64,000 bases of DNA. Source: Anthopleura xanthogrammica. Taxonomy: Eukaryota; Cnidaria; Anthozoa; Actiniaria; Actiniidae. Location: NCBI GenBank assembly GCA_964019055.1, contig OZ025218.1, positions 8,810,170 through 8,874,169 of the forward strand, given 5' to 3'. The position numbers were made by a program, and so were the translations under genes. The notes below the pieces were generated by a model, which saw only the letters and a program-made list of their open reading frames with translations, searched no databases and was not told where the DNA came from. Of this stretch, positions 1-11,374 are shown in pieces (position 1 is the stretch's first letter; each line of letters starts with the position of its first letter).

Positions 1-135
1 AACTTACGGCATGGACCACGCCTTTGTCTGTGCCGTGCCGTGTATGAAAGCCATGGAAATCAGTTCGATGCTGTGTCCGCGTCACGCCGTAACCGTGCCG
101 CGTGCCGTGACTTTTCACGCTCATACAAAATCTGG
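1..135. repeat. CGTGCCG-rich dispersed repeat, copy 1
   Basis: This GC-rich stretch is dense in CGTGCCG/CACGGC words and ends in a tract related to TTTTCACGCTCATACAAAA. Related copies, in the opposite orientation, lie at about 31330-31480 and 57865-58010. It is clearly richer in G+C than the surrounding DNA. No open frame is shared by the copies, so I read it as a dispersed non-coding element, probably a small non-autonomous transposon. Confidence 0.6.
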
Positions 136-185
136 TCTAATGCCCTAAGGGCGTGGCGGAAAGGGAGAGCGGAGCTTGGCGAATA

Positions 186-191
186 TTTATT
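186..191 (-). promoter_or_regulatory. poly(A) signal AATAAA of the 333-residue gene
   Basis: On the minus strand an AATAAA hexamer lies about 70 bases beyond the stop codon at 260-262. This is a normal spacing for a short 3' UTR and supports 260-407 being the terminal exon. The hexamer is common in AT-rich DNA, so support is moderate. Confidence 0.45.
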
Positions 192-259
192 TAACACTTT
201 ATGAAAGTGAGCTTCCTGTAAATTTTAAAGCATGACTGTTTGTGCTGCGCGTCTGATGT

Positions 260-3200
260 TTAAAACAGATGCATTCCCATGGCCTCCACCACCTCATAAT
301 CTTCATGTCGTAGTTCAGGAGAGTCTTGTAAGGCCAGGAATATGTCTGATACAACTACCTCGATCTTGGCATTGGACTTGAGGTTGACAGTAACAACGTG
401 TGGAAGACTGAAGGAAGAAACAAGTCACTATTACTAAAGGAGAACAACGTGGTAGAGGCTGGGGATACCTAAGGTAACTGGGGTGTATTTACGCAAATAC
501 TTGCGATTTGCTTTTCTCCCAGTAATAATTAATAAGTACTTGAATCGAAAATCCTATTTTGCCGGATTCACACATATATATACTGACCACCCGTGCGCAT
601 TTGCCAAAATGTTCTAGCTAGGCCCCTGCTAGCAACGATACTGGGCCTGATCTGCATAAGATTCACTGCATGGAGTGTCTAGCGCTGCGCATCATCCCCT
701 CGCTTCCCAAATTTAAAGTAGTTACATCAAGAAGACAGCATTTGAAAAACTTGACCAATCCCTTTCACCTTCTCTGCGCTCGACTGATCAACGTACATCA
801 GGGAGTCACTATTCAACTCACCCCAGTACTAGTGTTCATGAGTCAGAGGAAGAAAGGGATAATCTACTGCTATTAATTATACTGGTGCACACTAATCAGA
901 ACGCTCACCTCATCAATTTCATTGCCGACTCGGCAGTCAGTTCCCTTGTACCGTTACAGTATTTGTTGTAGAAGTCCTTGTGTTCTTCTGGGATATCTGT
1001 CCGTGGTTTTGCCGCGCTTTTAGCTACTGTGTTTAACCAATAGAAATTCAGGGCTTCCAGAGCTTCTGCTTCGTCCCTATCTACCTCTTCTACAAATATT
1101 ATAATAGTAAGTGGATTAGTTTAGGATGAATGAGAAAGGGTTAGGGGACTGTGAATACTTTATCATTGCAAGCTCACCGGTACGGCTACCTTTCATGATG
1201 GCGCAGGGAACTTTGAAAGGGACTATTGTGATAAATAGTGAATAAACTTACCTCCAAGGAAATCGTACAGGAACGAATCTCGTGGACCTGTAAACAAACA
1301 ACACATTAGATAACCATGGCAACCACATGATAAAATAACTTATAATTCACTCAGTACATGTACTTCTGAAGAATGACAATACTTCACCTTTGCTGCCAAC
1401 AGAGATGTTTCGCTTTCCCTCGATCGTCGCCCATAGTTGCTCGATTTCTTTAATTTCATCTTTCAGCGAACCTACGAACAGAAACGTCCTTGCAATATCG
1501 ATTGCCTGCAATATTGCGCATATTGCGCTGTTGTGATTGTTAATTGCGCGCAATGCTGCACCGTGTCTGCGGAACTTAAGAGCTTCTTCTGCACTTGAAA
1601 ATCACATAAACATCTAAGTTTACAAGGTTTTACAAGTTTAATTACATTTTACGCTACTTATTTATTTCATGGATGAATAAATAGATGATAAAAATTAGGT
1701 GTCAGTATACCTGAAAAGTTTTAGGACTAATCAGAGTCAGGTACCCTTGAGAAACAAGCGTAAAGTTTCTGCACAATATTGATCGCGCACGTACCTGAGG
1801 CATCGTCTTTTCTCTTTGAGTGGGAAGGTTCCTTATCGTCCTGAGCATCTGTGATAGCTTCCTCAATGATGATCTCAACGCTCTTGTCGTTCTGTTCAGA
1901 AGATTCTCTCTCGGTCCTTTCATTCACGGGTTTCTCTTCTCGTGGTTTTATAGAAACACTTACTGTATCAGATACCATTTTATCGATTTCTGCTGATGAC
2001 ACAAGCTTCTGGGCAGCATTAGAGGCTGAATCTGATTTCTAAAAGAAACCATATTTGACATCAAAACAATGGTCTAAAAGAGTGACCCAATTTTTATTAA
2101 TTTGGGTGGGTGAATACCTTCCCCCCTCCCCGCTCCACCCTCAATGACCTGTTGAAATGCTCGATACTGGGTGTCCGTATATAGTGACTATTTAGACTCC
2201 TTGTCCCCGTAGACCCCTTGCAGCACGTAGGAATGCAGCTCAATTTGGAGGACAAAACAATGGTTTCCAATTCTCAGGAGATTGAAATTCTTTTGTCCCC
2301 CCCCCCCCCCCCCAAATTGAGCTGCTTTGACGTCGCGTGAAAGGGATCTATACACAAATTACCCTTACTAGCATACGTGCAAACAGACAGTATATATACA
2401 TTCGTTTCTGCGATATGACATCCAGCAGAAATTCAATGGACGATACAGCGGCCATCTTGTTAGGGGGCAAATAAACAAATCTTTGTTACACTAATGGCGT
2501 CGATTAACATTAACATTTCACCACAAGACAACTTGACAAGAGATCAATTAAGAAGATGGACATGAAAGAAAGACAAATAAACGAAACTCTCTATTTTATC
2601 CGACATTTTGTTTTGCCCCCTGGACGCCCCATAATGCCTTGCAATTCAAGATGTAAAAGGAATGACTGATACTACGTAGAAAGATGAAGTGCTTGTCACT
2701 TAACCAGCATGATAGGGCCAGAGAAAGCTAGGATTTGTTTTTTTCTTCATCAGAATTTACGTATACCCCCGGCATTTCGTACACAGTTCTTTTTAGTAAT
2801 TCAAATTCAAGATGGCCGCCGCATCGTCGAAGTAGTCCATTCCAGAGGTAGTGGTGTTTTTTGAAGATTTTAAAAATCGACTGACCTCTTTTGTACTTCT
2901 AGAATTGCCGCGCTCATTATCAGTGGTCGGGGGACTGGTACGCTCTCTTATTTTCTTCTCGATGGGTTTTTTGCTGACGCGAGCTTTTCCTTCGTTCTCA
3001 TCGTTGCTACTAGCAGATTCCTGATAAATATAAACAAAAAAATATATCAGATAGAAAATATTACACAACAGCGAATTTTGAATACAGCTATTTCAAAACA
3101 GATTGAAGGGACGAAAGGCAAATGGCGATCGGTGATAGACCCCTTGCACGTGACGTCAAAGAACTGAGCTCAATTTGGAGGAGACAACGAAAGAATTTCA

Positions 3201-3616
3201 ATCTCCTGAGAATTGGAACCCAAGGGATCTATGTATTAATATCACGACATAATAGAAATAAAGATTCAAGAAGCCTTTATGATAAAATCGCGACCCTCTA
3301 TGTTCAGTCATAAATAAAAAAAATTAAAATTAAAAAAATTAAAATTAAAAAAATTAAAATTAAAAAAATTAAAATTAAAAAAATAAAAATAAAAAAAATA
3401 AAAAAAATAAAAAATGTTCAGTCATAAATACGTACATAACTTGATGTGAACGCAGTGCCCGGGATTGAACCTATGAGCATATACACCCCGCAGACTGATC
3501 ATGATACTCAACTTTAGGTAATCAAGATTGCTTGTTAAGATTCCATGACTTCTTCTTACCTCATGGCTGCTGTAACGTCTTTTAGACGCACAGGCCTCGC
3601 ATGTCTTCGGTTTCAT
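260..3616 (-). CDS. Seven-exon gene, uncharacterised 333-residue protein
   Basis: Exons in coding order are 3560-3616, 2886-3020, 1795-2038, 1388-1588, 1252-1287, 909-1089 and 260-407. Every intron has GT...AG ends, all phases agree, and the total of 1002 nt gives 333 residues plus TAA. The ATG at 3616 opens MKPKTCEACASKRRYSS, with a CxxC at residues 6-9. Residues about 20-145 are charged and rich in Ser, Lys and Glu (probably disordered). The C-terminal half (about 146-333) is helical and compact-looking, with motifs such as IEQLWATIEGKRN, EALNFYWLNTVAKSA and IPEEHKDFYNKYCNG, and ends in GMHLF. There is no signal peptide, membrane span or family motif I recognise, so no function is assigned. 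The introns hold two TAGACCCC-type MITEs and a C-run. The start could lie further upstream if a 5' coding exon exists, but the frame closes well as drawn. Confidence 0.8.
1146..1236. mobile_element. MITE-B fragment in an intron
   Basis: A partial copy, in the 1090-1251 region between two exons, of the foldback element whose fuller copies are at about 26950-27170 and 34821-35005. It shares the CATTGCAAGCTCACC core and the GGCTACCTTTCA...GATGGCGCAGG end. Confidence 0.55.
2210..2350. mobile_element. MITE-A copy (TAGACCCCTT terminal inverted repeats)
   Basis: A palindromic element of about 140 bp whose arms carry AGCTCAATTTGGAGGACAAA and its complement around AATCTCCTGAGAATTGG. It starts TAGACCCCTTGCAGCACGT and ends GTGAAAGGGATCTA. 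A poly-C run of about 16 sits in one arm. It lies in the intron between 1795-2038 and 2886-3020. The TA at each end suggests TA target duplication, as in Tc1/mariner-type MITEs. Confidence 0.75.
3136..3231. mobile_element. MITE-A copy, internally deleted
   Basis: It starts with the same TAGACCCCTTGCACGTGACG arm and passes through AATCTCCTGAGAATTGG, then jumps to the terminal AAGGGATCTA. Most of the second arm is missing. It lies in the first intron of the 333-residue gene. Confidence 0.7.
3312..3415. repeat. AAAATT/AAAAT microsatellite
   Basis: A pure-A/T simple repeat, mostly AAAATTAAAATT-type units grading into AAAAAT, in the first intron of the 333-residue gene. Confidence 0.85.
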
Positions 3617-3739
3617 TGTGTTGGTCAGAGAAGTCTGTAACCGTAGCTTTATTGCAGAAGGAGTTGATCCCGTTCCTAAAACTGAATTTAAAAAACAGTC
3701 AATGATATTTCGACCTTTTATTCGATCCGAAGGTGAACT

Positions 3740-3850
3740 GGGAAGGTCCTAGAAAGGTTATTATGAATTTAGAAGTTATTCTGAGTACCGGAAAAACGGA
3801 AAACCTGGAGAAACAACACCCCCAAAGGAGAGACGTAACAAATTTATTTA
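3740..3850 (-). mobile_element. SINE-family fragment
   Basis: Contains GAATTTAGAAGTT...GGAAAACCTGGAGAAACA...AAAGGAGAGACG, the conserved body shared with better copies at about 43320-43520, 43893-44070 and 44600-44790. The B-box-like end is missing here. A related B-box word sits at about 3455-3475 inside the neighbouring intron. Confidence 0.5.
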
Positions 3851-3904
3851 TAACTTTACTCGCCGCTCTCCAAGGTTAAAACCCATCCTCCAAGAATAGT
3901 CTAA

Positions 3905-4605
3905 AGCGGTGAAAGGCGACGCATTAGCAGCGCACACCGCTTTAGAATTTTTTAAATCCCCCAAAGCAAAGGAGAGAACTAACAAACAACTCAGTTTAAT
4001 CATGTGCATAACAGTCTACTCCATGACCGCAGTAATGAAAAGCGGCGCACTCAGCAGCACACACCGCCCGTGCTTTACGATCCTTTAAAACCCCTGAAGC
4101 AAAGGAGAGAACTAACAAACAACTCACTCAGTCTAATCACAAGCTACTCCATGACCGCAGTAGTGAAAAGCGGCGCACTCAGCAGCACACACCGCCCGTG
4201 CTTTACGATCCTTTAAAACCCCTGAAGCAAAGGAGGGAACTAACAAACAACTCACTCAGTCTAATCACAAGCTACTTCATGACCGCAGTAGTGAAAAGCG
4301 ACGCACTCAGCAGCACACACCGCCCGTGCTTTACGATTTTTAAAATCCCCCAAAGCAAAGGAGAGAACTAACAAACAATTCAGTTTAATCACATGCATAA
4401 CAGTCTACTCTATGACCGCAGTAGTGAAAAGCGATGCACTCAGCAGCACACACCACCCGTGCTTTACGATCCTTTAAAACCCCCGAAGCAAAGGAGAGAA
4501 CTAACAAACAACTCAGTCTAATCACATGCATAACAGCCTACTCTATGACCGCAGTAGTGAAAAGCGACGCACTTAGCAGCACACACCGCCCGTGCTTCCC
4601 GTATA
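3905..4605. repeat. 127-133 bp tandem array, six units, SINE-like
   Basis: The word CAGCACACACC (or CAGCGCACACC) recurs at 3928, 4055, 4183, 4311, 4444 and 4577, so units are 127-133 bp. Each unit holds AAAGGAGAGAACTAACAAAC, TCTAATCACA, ATGACCGCAGTA and ACCGCCCGTGCTTTACGAT in the same order. The AAGGAGAGAAC and CACCCGTGCTT words also occur in the SINE copy at 44600-44790, so the array probably grew from a SINE. Short open frames across it are accidental. Confidence 0.85.
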
Positions 4606-4707
4606 TTGACAAAGACGTGGAACCGATACAATGTGGAGTGTTTAAGAAAATAGCTTCGATATATAACTGTATTATGAGACATATTTCCAAGATGGCGTCT
4701 ATTTCGT

Positions 4708-5490
4708 CGCCTATAACAGTCCTACAACGCACTGTACGGCCAACTCGACCCACTTTTTCCTCGATTTCATGGAGAAAAGAAAGCACACTACCATTTCACA
4801 GGGGTTTTACATTAATTCTGACTTCAGTAAATACATACTCATTCAAAAATTTCATCTTTTTCTTAAAGCCTTGATATTTTTTTTCTCCCAAAAAGTTGTT
4901 TGCGTCCGCGCATTTGCGATTTGAACTTGAAAGGTAGCGCGCCGTGATTATCCCTTCGAGCCACCTTAACACGATCTATTATTTATTGCTATAACAGTCC
5001 TACAATGCACTATACGGCCAACTCGACCCACTTTTTCCTCGATTTCATGGAGAAAAGAAAGCACACTATTCTAAATTCTAATTTCAGTAAAAACATAATC
5101 ATTCGAAAATTTCATATTCCTCTTAAAGGCTTGATAATTTTTTTCTCCCAAAAAGTTGTCTGCGTCAGCGCTTTTGCGATTTGAACTTGAAAGGTAGCGC
5201 GCTGTGATTATCCCTTCGAGCCACCTTAACACGATCTATTATTTATTGCTATAACAGTCCTACAATGCACTATACGGCCAACTCGACCCACTTTTTCCTC
5301 GATTTCATGGAGAAAAGAAAGCACACTATTCTAAATTCTAATTTCAGTAAAAACAGAATCATTCGAAAAATTCATTTTTCTCTTAAAGGCTTGATAATTT
5401 TTTTCTCCCAAAAAGTTGTCTGCGTCAGCGCATTTGCGATTTGAACATGAAAGGTAGCGCGCCGTGATTATCCCATCGAGCCACCTTAAC
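4708..5490. repeat. 260-bp tandem repeat block 1
   Basis: About three units. The junction word CCACCTTAACACGATCT recurs at 4961, 5221 and 5481, an exact 260-bp period. Units carry TATACGGCCAACTCGACCCA, TTTTTCCTCGATTTCATGGA and AAAGGTAGCGCGC. The same units form blocks at 7293-7453 and 8455-9237. Confidence 0.92.
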
Positions 5491-7292
5491 ACGATCTCTT
5501 ATTTATTGCTCTATTCGAAGGAGAAACTTTAGACGCACCAATCTCGCGTCCAAGTCATTTTGGAATTTCAAAGCTCGCCACTAACAAATCACGATATCTT
5601 GCTCAACCTCGTCCAAAGTTGCTTATTATTTTTCATTTCTAAACGACAATCAGAAACAACAACACAGCAAAATGATATGTAGGACTAAAACACATAAAAT
5701 TTCAGCGTCGAATATTTTACAAAATTAGGAGAATTTTTCTACACCTTATTTACTGCTATTTCTCTAGACAAACAATACGAAAAATGATTGATAATTTTAT
5801 AGTCCGATTACTGATCGGTGGTTAGGAGTCCGCAACGTATTGCTCTTTTACCGGCCAATGACGCATGGTCTTCGGATATTAGGGCATTTTTTTCAACTGA
5901 AAGGATATAAGAGTTCAGTCGAACATGCATATTATTTGAATACATACCGATTTTTTCGGGCACGATTTTGCGGCGTTAGAGCTTTCGTATTCGGTCCCTG
6001 ACACGTAGAGTCGAAATGATTTTTTCACCACCGATACAACAAACATTAGCAGTGAGTTATGTATGATCGGTCTATCTTTCTGCGATTTAACACACACTGG
6101 GATTGGTCTATAGCTAACAGCTGACAAGTTCTATATATAAAATAGAGATATCGCGCGTTATGATTCGTCGATTGGTGAGGTGACGTTGCCTTGGCAACCT
6201 GATAATGACGTCAAATACTTAAAAAAAGGATTCGTCTCGCAACGAGTAATCAACTTTTGGACAGATCGATTTTGTGAGTTAATCGTTTTAGAAACCAGAT
6301 AAAAATTTAGCAAAATAGTAGAATTTGATGGAGTATATAAAATAAAGCACATTAAGGACGTTCGTGGAGCTCGTTCGTGGCAAGAGAGCATAAATAAGAG
6401 AATTCCCGGTTGGGCTATTTTTAGCAAAGTTTTTAATTTTGATGGCGTGGACGTGTGCGCACGAGCTCAAAAACAACATAATTTTTGTCGACTTTTCTCA
6501 TATTTTTCGACAAAATCTATTAGATAAAGCAAAAAGATCAGGATTGGCTATGTTTTGTTCTCAGATAAAACGCGACTGAGGCTGTTGAACACTCAAAAAG
6601 ACGCGAAATTTATGTTTTTCCCCAATTTTTTTTACATGCTTTCGCTACTTCCAGGTTTGGATGAAGCACACAATTTTTGACGCACAGGAGTAGGGTATGG
6701 CGAAAATTATTTGTACGCGGATGCTAAAAATGGCCCAACCGGGAATTCACATGGCGCGCTCTCTTGTAATTGTTCGTGGGCGTAGTTCACACGCAGCCTC
6801 TCTACTCATGAGTTCAGTGTGCGCGCACTACCGTGAAGACGTCGTCATTTGAATGTTTTGTTGAGCGAAAACAAGTTTTTCACTTCTTCAAACTTTTGTA
6901 GCTCTAAAATAAAGCCGGTGACCCCCATTTATCTTTGTCTTAAAATTATGTTAAAAGTTAAGTTTAGCATGGTATTATTCAACTTACACATTCTTTACAT
7001 TACAGTTGGCTGTTGCTAATGTTACATAAGTCAACTGTAATGTAAAGAATGTGCATGTTGACTTAGCTGAATAGCTGACGAGGCTAAGCCTGTGCAAATG
7101 AGTCTGTGGTCTTCAAAAACAGCGGTTTGCATCGAATGTAAAATAGTTAAATATAAAAGTATTGCTGATTTTCAATCATTCTCAAGAAATTGAAATAACA
7201 AAAGACACGGTGGCCATGTTGGATGATATAACACAAGAGACTGATTACAAATCTTTGTTAAATACATCCAACATGGCGGCATTGAAAACCAG
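5491..7292. repeat. Large duplicated segment, copy 1
   Basis: About 1.8 kb that recurs nearly base for base at 9238-11374, displaced by about 3747-3749 bp. It has no credible gene: the 60-90 codon frames are identical in the two copies and match no family I know. Inside it are an inverted repeat (6363-6425 against about 6727-6785, arms with CCCGGTTGGGC and GCCCAACCGGG) and a small foldback element (about 6970-7060) whose second arm has decayed. Confidence 0.9.
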
Positions 7293-7453
7293 AAAATTAA
7301 TTCTAATTTTAGTAAAAACAAACTCATTCGAAAATTTCATCTTTTTCTTAAAGCCTTGACATTTTTTTCTCCCAAAAAGTTGTTTGCGTCCGCGCATATG
7401 CGATTTGAACTTGAAAGGTAGCGCGCCGTGATTATCCCATCGAGCCACCTTAA
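7293..7453. repeat. Partial 260-bp unit
   Basis: The second half of a 260-bp unit (TTCTAATTTTAGTAAAAACA through AAAGGTAGCGCGCCGTGATT to CGAGCCACCTTAA). It is cut at its TTAA by the foldback element that follows and resumes at 8455. Confidence 0.85.
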
Positions 7454-8454
7454 GGTGTTTCCCAGTAGTTTTTTATTGACCACACTTCTCATGTTCATCT
7501 AGCGAATTGAAAACCTTTTCCTGGTCTGATCAAAATGAATTTTACACCAGACATCAAGCATAGATGGAAGTTTTGATTGATGTCAATTTCAACTCGATCG
7601 GCGTTTCCATGGAAACGGAAAACAATGATCGCTGAAATCAGTTTTCCTTGAATATCTCCCGTTTTCGATGAGCTTCAGAAAAATGACTATATACATGCTA
7701 AACTTCGCATTCAGGCACAGCTATTCAGATGATAATTAGAGGGTTGGATTAGAGCGATTTCGAATAAATTGCAAAAACATTCTGTGACCGCTTATTATGA
7801 TACTGGAAACTATAGTAGAACAAAAAAATCCTTCGCGTTCGCAAAATAATGTCAAACTACTGCTAAACGTTAGCTGTATTCATTCGTTCGTTTGAGAGAT
7901 AATTTTGAAATTGCTAGGAAGGTGAAATCGTTCAAACTATTCTACTGAAAGCACCTGTACAAGAAAAATTCTAACTCCGCAAAGAAAAAGTTTTCACAAA
8001 TGTCGCTTTCAGGAAAGGTAAATAGATATTGTAGGTAACGTTTAGCAGTAGTTTGACATTATTTTGCGAACGCGAAGGATTTTTTTGTTCTGCTATAGTT
8101 TCCAGTATCATAATAAGCGGTCACAGAATGTTTTTGCAATTTATTCAAAATCGCTCTAATCCAACCCTCAAATTATCATCTGAATAGCTGTGCCTGAATG
8201 CGAAGTTTAGCATGTATATAGTCATTTTTCTGAAGCTCATCGAAAACGGGAGATATTCAAGGAAAACTGATTTCAGCGATCATTGTTTTCCGTTGCCATG
8301 GAAACGCCGATCGAGTTGAAATTGACATCAATCAAAACTTCCATCTATGCTTGATGTCTGGTGTAAAATTCATTTTGATCAGACCAGGAAAAGGTTTTCA
8401 ATTCGCTAGATGAACATGAGAAGTGTGGTCAATAAAAAACTACTGGGAAACACC
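7454..8454. mobile_element. 1001-bp foldback transposon with TTAA target duplication
   Basis: Arms of about 420 bp (7454-7870 and 8038-8454) are near-perfect inverted complements, starting GGTGTTTCCCAGTAG and ending CTACTGGGAAACACC, around a spacer of about 165 bp. It is flanked by TTAA at 7450-7453 and 8455-8458. The empty site CCACCTTAACACGATCT is present in the other 260-bp units, so the insertion is directly visible. TTAA duplication is typical of piggyBac-type transposition, but no transposase frame is present, so it is non-autonomous. The superfamily is inferred from the target site only. Confidence 0.9.
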
Positions 8455-9237
8455 TTAACACGATCTATTATTTATTGCTATAACAGTCCTACAGTTCAAT
8501 ATACGGCCAACTCGACCCACTTTTTCCTCGATTTCACGGAGAAAAGAAAGAAAGACTATTTTAAATTCTGATTTCAGTAAAAACATACTCATTCGAAAAT
8601 TTCATATTCCTCTTAAAGCCTTGATATTTTTCTCCCAAAAAGCTGTTTGCGTCAGCGCATTTGCGATTTGAACTTGAAAGGTAGCGCGCCGTGATTATCT
8701 CTTCGAGCCACCTTAACACGATCTATTATTTATTGCTATAACAGTCCTACAATGCACTATACGGCCAACTCGACCCACTTTTTCCTCGATTTCATGGAGA
8801 AAAGAAAGCACACTATTCTAAATTCTAATTTCAGTAAAAACAGAATCATTCGAAAAATTCATTTTTCTCTTAAAGGCTTGATAATTTTTTTCTCCCAAAA
8901 AGTTGTCTGCGTCAGCGCATTTGCGATTTGAACTTGAAAGGTAGCGCGCCGTGATTATCTCTTCGAGCCACCTTAACACGATCTATTATTTATTGCTATA
9001 ACAGTCCTACAATGCACTATACGGCCAACTCGACCCACTTTTTCCTCGATTTCATGGAGAAAAGAAAGCACACTATTCTAAATTCTAATTTCAGTAAAAA
9101 CAGAATCATTCGAAAAATTCATTTTTCTCTTAAAGGCTTGATAATTTTTTTCTCCCAAAAAGTTGTCTGCGTCAGCGCATTTGCGATTTGAACATGAAAG
9201 GTAGCGCGCCGTGATTATCCCATCGAGCCACCTTAAC
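8455..9237. repeat. 260-bp tandem repeat block 2
   Basis: Three units with the CCACCTTAACACG junction at 8708, 8968 and 9228 (260-bp period), nearly identical to 4708-5490. Together with 7293-7453 it is the second copy of the tandem block, opened by the foldback insertion. Confidence 0.9.
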
Positions 9238-10718
9238 ACGATCTCTTATTTATTGCTCTATTCGAAGGAGAAACTTTAGACGCACCAATCTCGCGTCCAA
9301 GTCATTTTGGAATTTCAAAGCTCGCCACTAACAAATCACGATATCTTGCTCAACCTCGTCCAAAGTTGCTTATTATTTTTCATTTCTAAACGACAATCAG
9401 AAACAACAACAACACAGCAAAATGATATGTAGGACTAAAACACATAAAATTTCAGCGTCGAATATTTTACAAAATTAGGAGAATTTTTCTACACCTTATT
9501 TACTGCTATTTCTCTAGACAAACAATACGAAAAATGATTGATAATTTTATAGTCCGATTACTGATCGGTGGTTAGGAATCCGCAACGTATTGCTCTTTTA
9601 CCGGCCAATGACGCATGGTCTTCGGATATTAGGGCATTTTTTCAACTGAAAGGATATAAGAGTTCAGTCGAACATGCATATTATTTGAATACATACCGAT
9701 TTTTTCGGGCACGATTTTGCGGCGTTAGAGCTATCTTATTCGGTCCCTGACATGTAGAGTCGAAATGATTTTTTCACCACCGATACAACAAACATTAGCA
9801 GTGAGTTATGTATGATCGGTCTATCTTTCTGCGATTTAACACACACTGGGATTGGTCTATAGCTAACAGCTGACAAGTTCTATATATAAAATAGAGATAT
9901 CGCGCGTTATGATTCGTCGATTGGTGAGGTGACGTTGCCTTGGCAACCTGATAATGACGTCAAATACTTAAAAAAAGGATTCGTCTCGCAACGAGTAATC
10001 AACTTTTGGACAGATCGATTTTGTGAGTTAATCGTTTTAGAAACCAGATAAAAATTTAGCAAAATAGTAGAATTTGATGGAGTATATAAAATAAAGCACA
10101 TTAAGGACGTTCGTGGAGCTCGTTCGTGGCAAGAGAGCATAAATAAGAGAATTCCCGGTTGGGCTATTTTTAGCAAAGTTTTTAATTTTGATGGCGTGGA
10201 CGTGTGCGCACGAGCTCAAAAACAACATAATTTTTGTCGACTTTTCTCATATTTTTCGACAAAATCTATTAGATAAAGCAAAAAGATCAGGATTGGCTAT
10301 GTTTTGTTCTCAGATAAAACGCGACTGAGGCTGTTGAACACTCAAAAAGACGCGAAATTTATGTTTTTCCCCAATTTTTTTTACATGCTTTCGCTACTTC
10401 CAGGTTTGGATGAAGCACACAATTTTTGACGCACAGGAGTAGGGTATGGCGAAAATTATTTGTACGCGGATGCTAAAAATGGCCCAACCGGGAATTCACA
10501 TGGCGCGCTCTCTTGTAATTGTTCGTGGGCATTGTTCACACGCAGCCTCTCTACTCATGAGTTCAGTGTGCGCGCACTACCGTGAAGACGTCGTCATTTG
10601 AATGTTTTGTTGAGCGAAAACAAGTTTTTCACTTCTTCAAACTTTTGTAGCTCTAAAATAAAGCCGGTGAACCCCATTTATCTTTGTCTTAAAATTATGT
10701 TAAAAGTTAAGTTTAGCA

Positions 10719-10822
10719 TGGTATTATTCAACTTACACATTCTTTACATTACAGTTGGCTGTTGCTAATGTTGCAGAAGTCAACTGTAATGTAAAGAATG
10801 CGGTGCAAGTTGAATAATACCA
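10719..10822. mobile_element. 104-bp palindromic MITE
   Basis: Arms TGGTATTATTCAACTT.CACATTCTTTACATTACAGTTG and its complement surround a loop of about 20 bases. The copy in the other duplicated segment (from about 6970) keeps the left arm, but its right arm has diverged after GTAAAGAATG. Confidence 0.75.
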
Positions 10823-11018
10823 ATGTTTTGAAATCCCACGGACTTTTAATGGTGTCTAAGAATAGCTGACTTATAAACGAGGCTAAGCCTGAGCAAATGA
10901 GTCTGTGGTCTTCAAAAACAGCGGTTTGCATCGAATGTAAAATAGTTAAATATAAAAGTATTGCTGATTTTCAATCATTCTCAAGAAATTGAAATAACAA
11001 AAGACACGGTGGCCATGT

Positions 11019-11233
11019 TCTCGATATGGAGAAAGAGCATTCTACGTTACTGCACCAAAGCTGTGGAACGAACTTCCCCTCGATTTAAGAACCACGAACA
11101 GTTTAGAACTTTTTAAGAAAAAACTCAAAACTTTTATTTTTCATAAAACGTAGTACATATTTTTAGTTTTATACATAGATATCTGTAAACAGCGCCTTTG
11201 GGCTAAAGGGAGTTAGGCGCTATATAAATTAGC

Positions 11234-11300
<67 letters not shown>

Positions 11301-11301
11301 G
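11019..11301 (+). mobile_element. LINE 3' end (5'-truncated) with TTA tail
   Basis: The plus strand encodes APKLWNELPLDLRT followed by SLELFKKKLKTFIFH, the typical last residues of a CR1/L2-like LINE reverse transcriptase. A short 3' UTR (AGCGCCTTTGGGC, TTAGGCGCTATATAAAT) and a (TTA)n tail follow. It interrupts GCCATGTT|GGATGAT, which is intact at 7212-7226, and ATGTT is repeated at both ends as a probable 5-bp target duplication. It shares its plan with 55738-56496. Confidence 0.85.
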
Positions 11302-11374
11302 TTGGATGATATAACACAAGAGACTAATGACAAATCTTTGTTAAATACATCCAACATGGCGGCATTGAAAACCA

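Larger units (their letters stand above)
9238..11374. repeat. Large duplicated segment, copy 2
   Basis: Near-identical to 5491-7292. Differences are a few substitutions, a short AAC expansion near 9405, a longer (complete) small foldback element at 10719-10822, and a LINE tail inserted at about 11019-11301. It ends at the same word, GGCGGCATTGAAAACCAG, as copy 1. Confidence 0.9.

Noticed and set aside
6158..10228. Identical 89- and 63-codon frames in two places
   Set aside because: They recur only because the whole segment is duplicated; composition is non-coding and no family matches.
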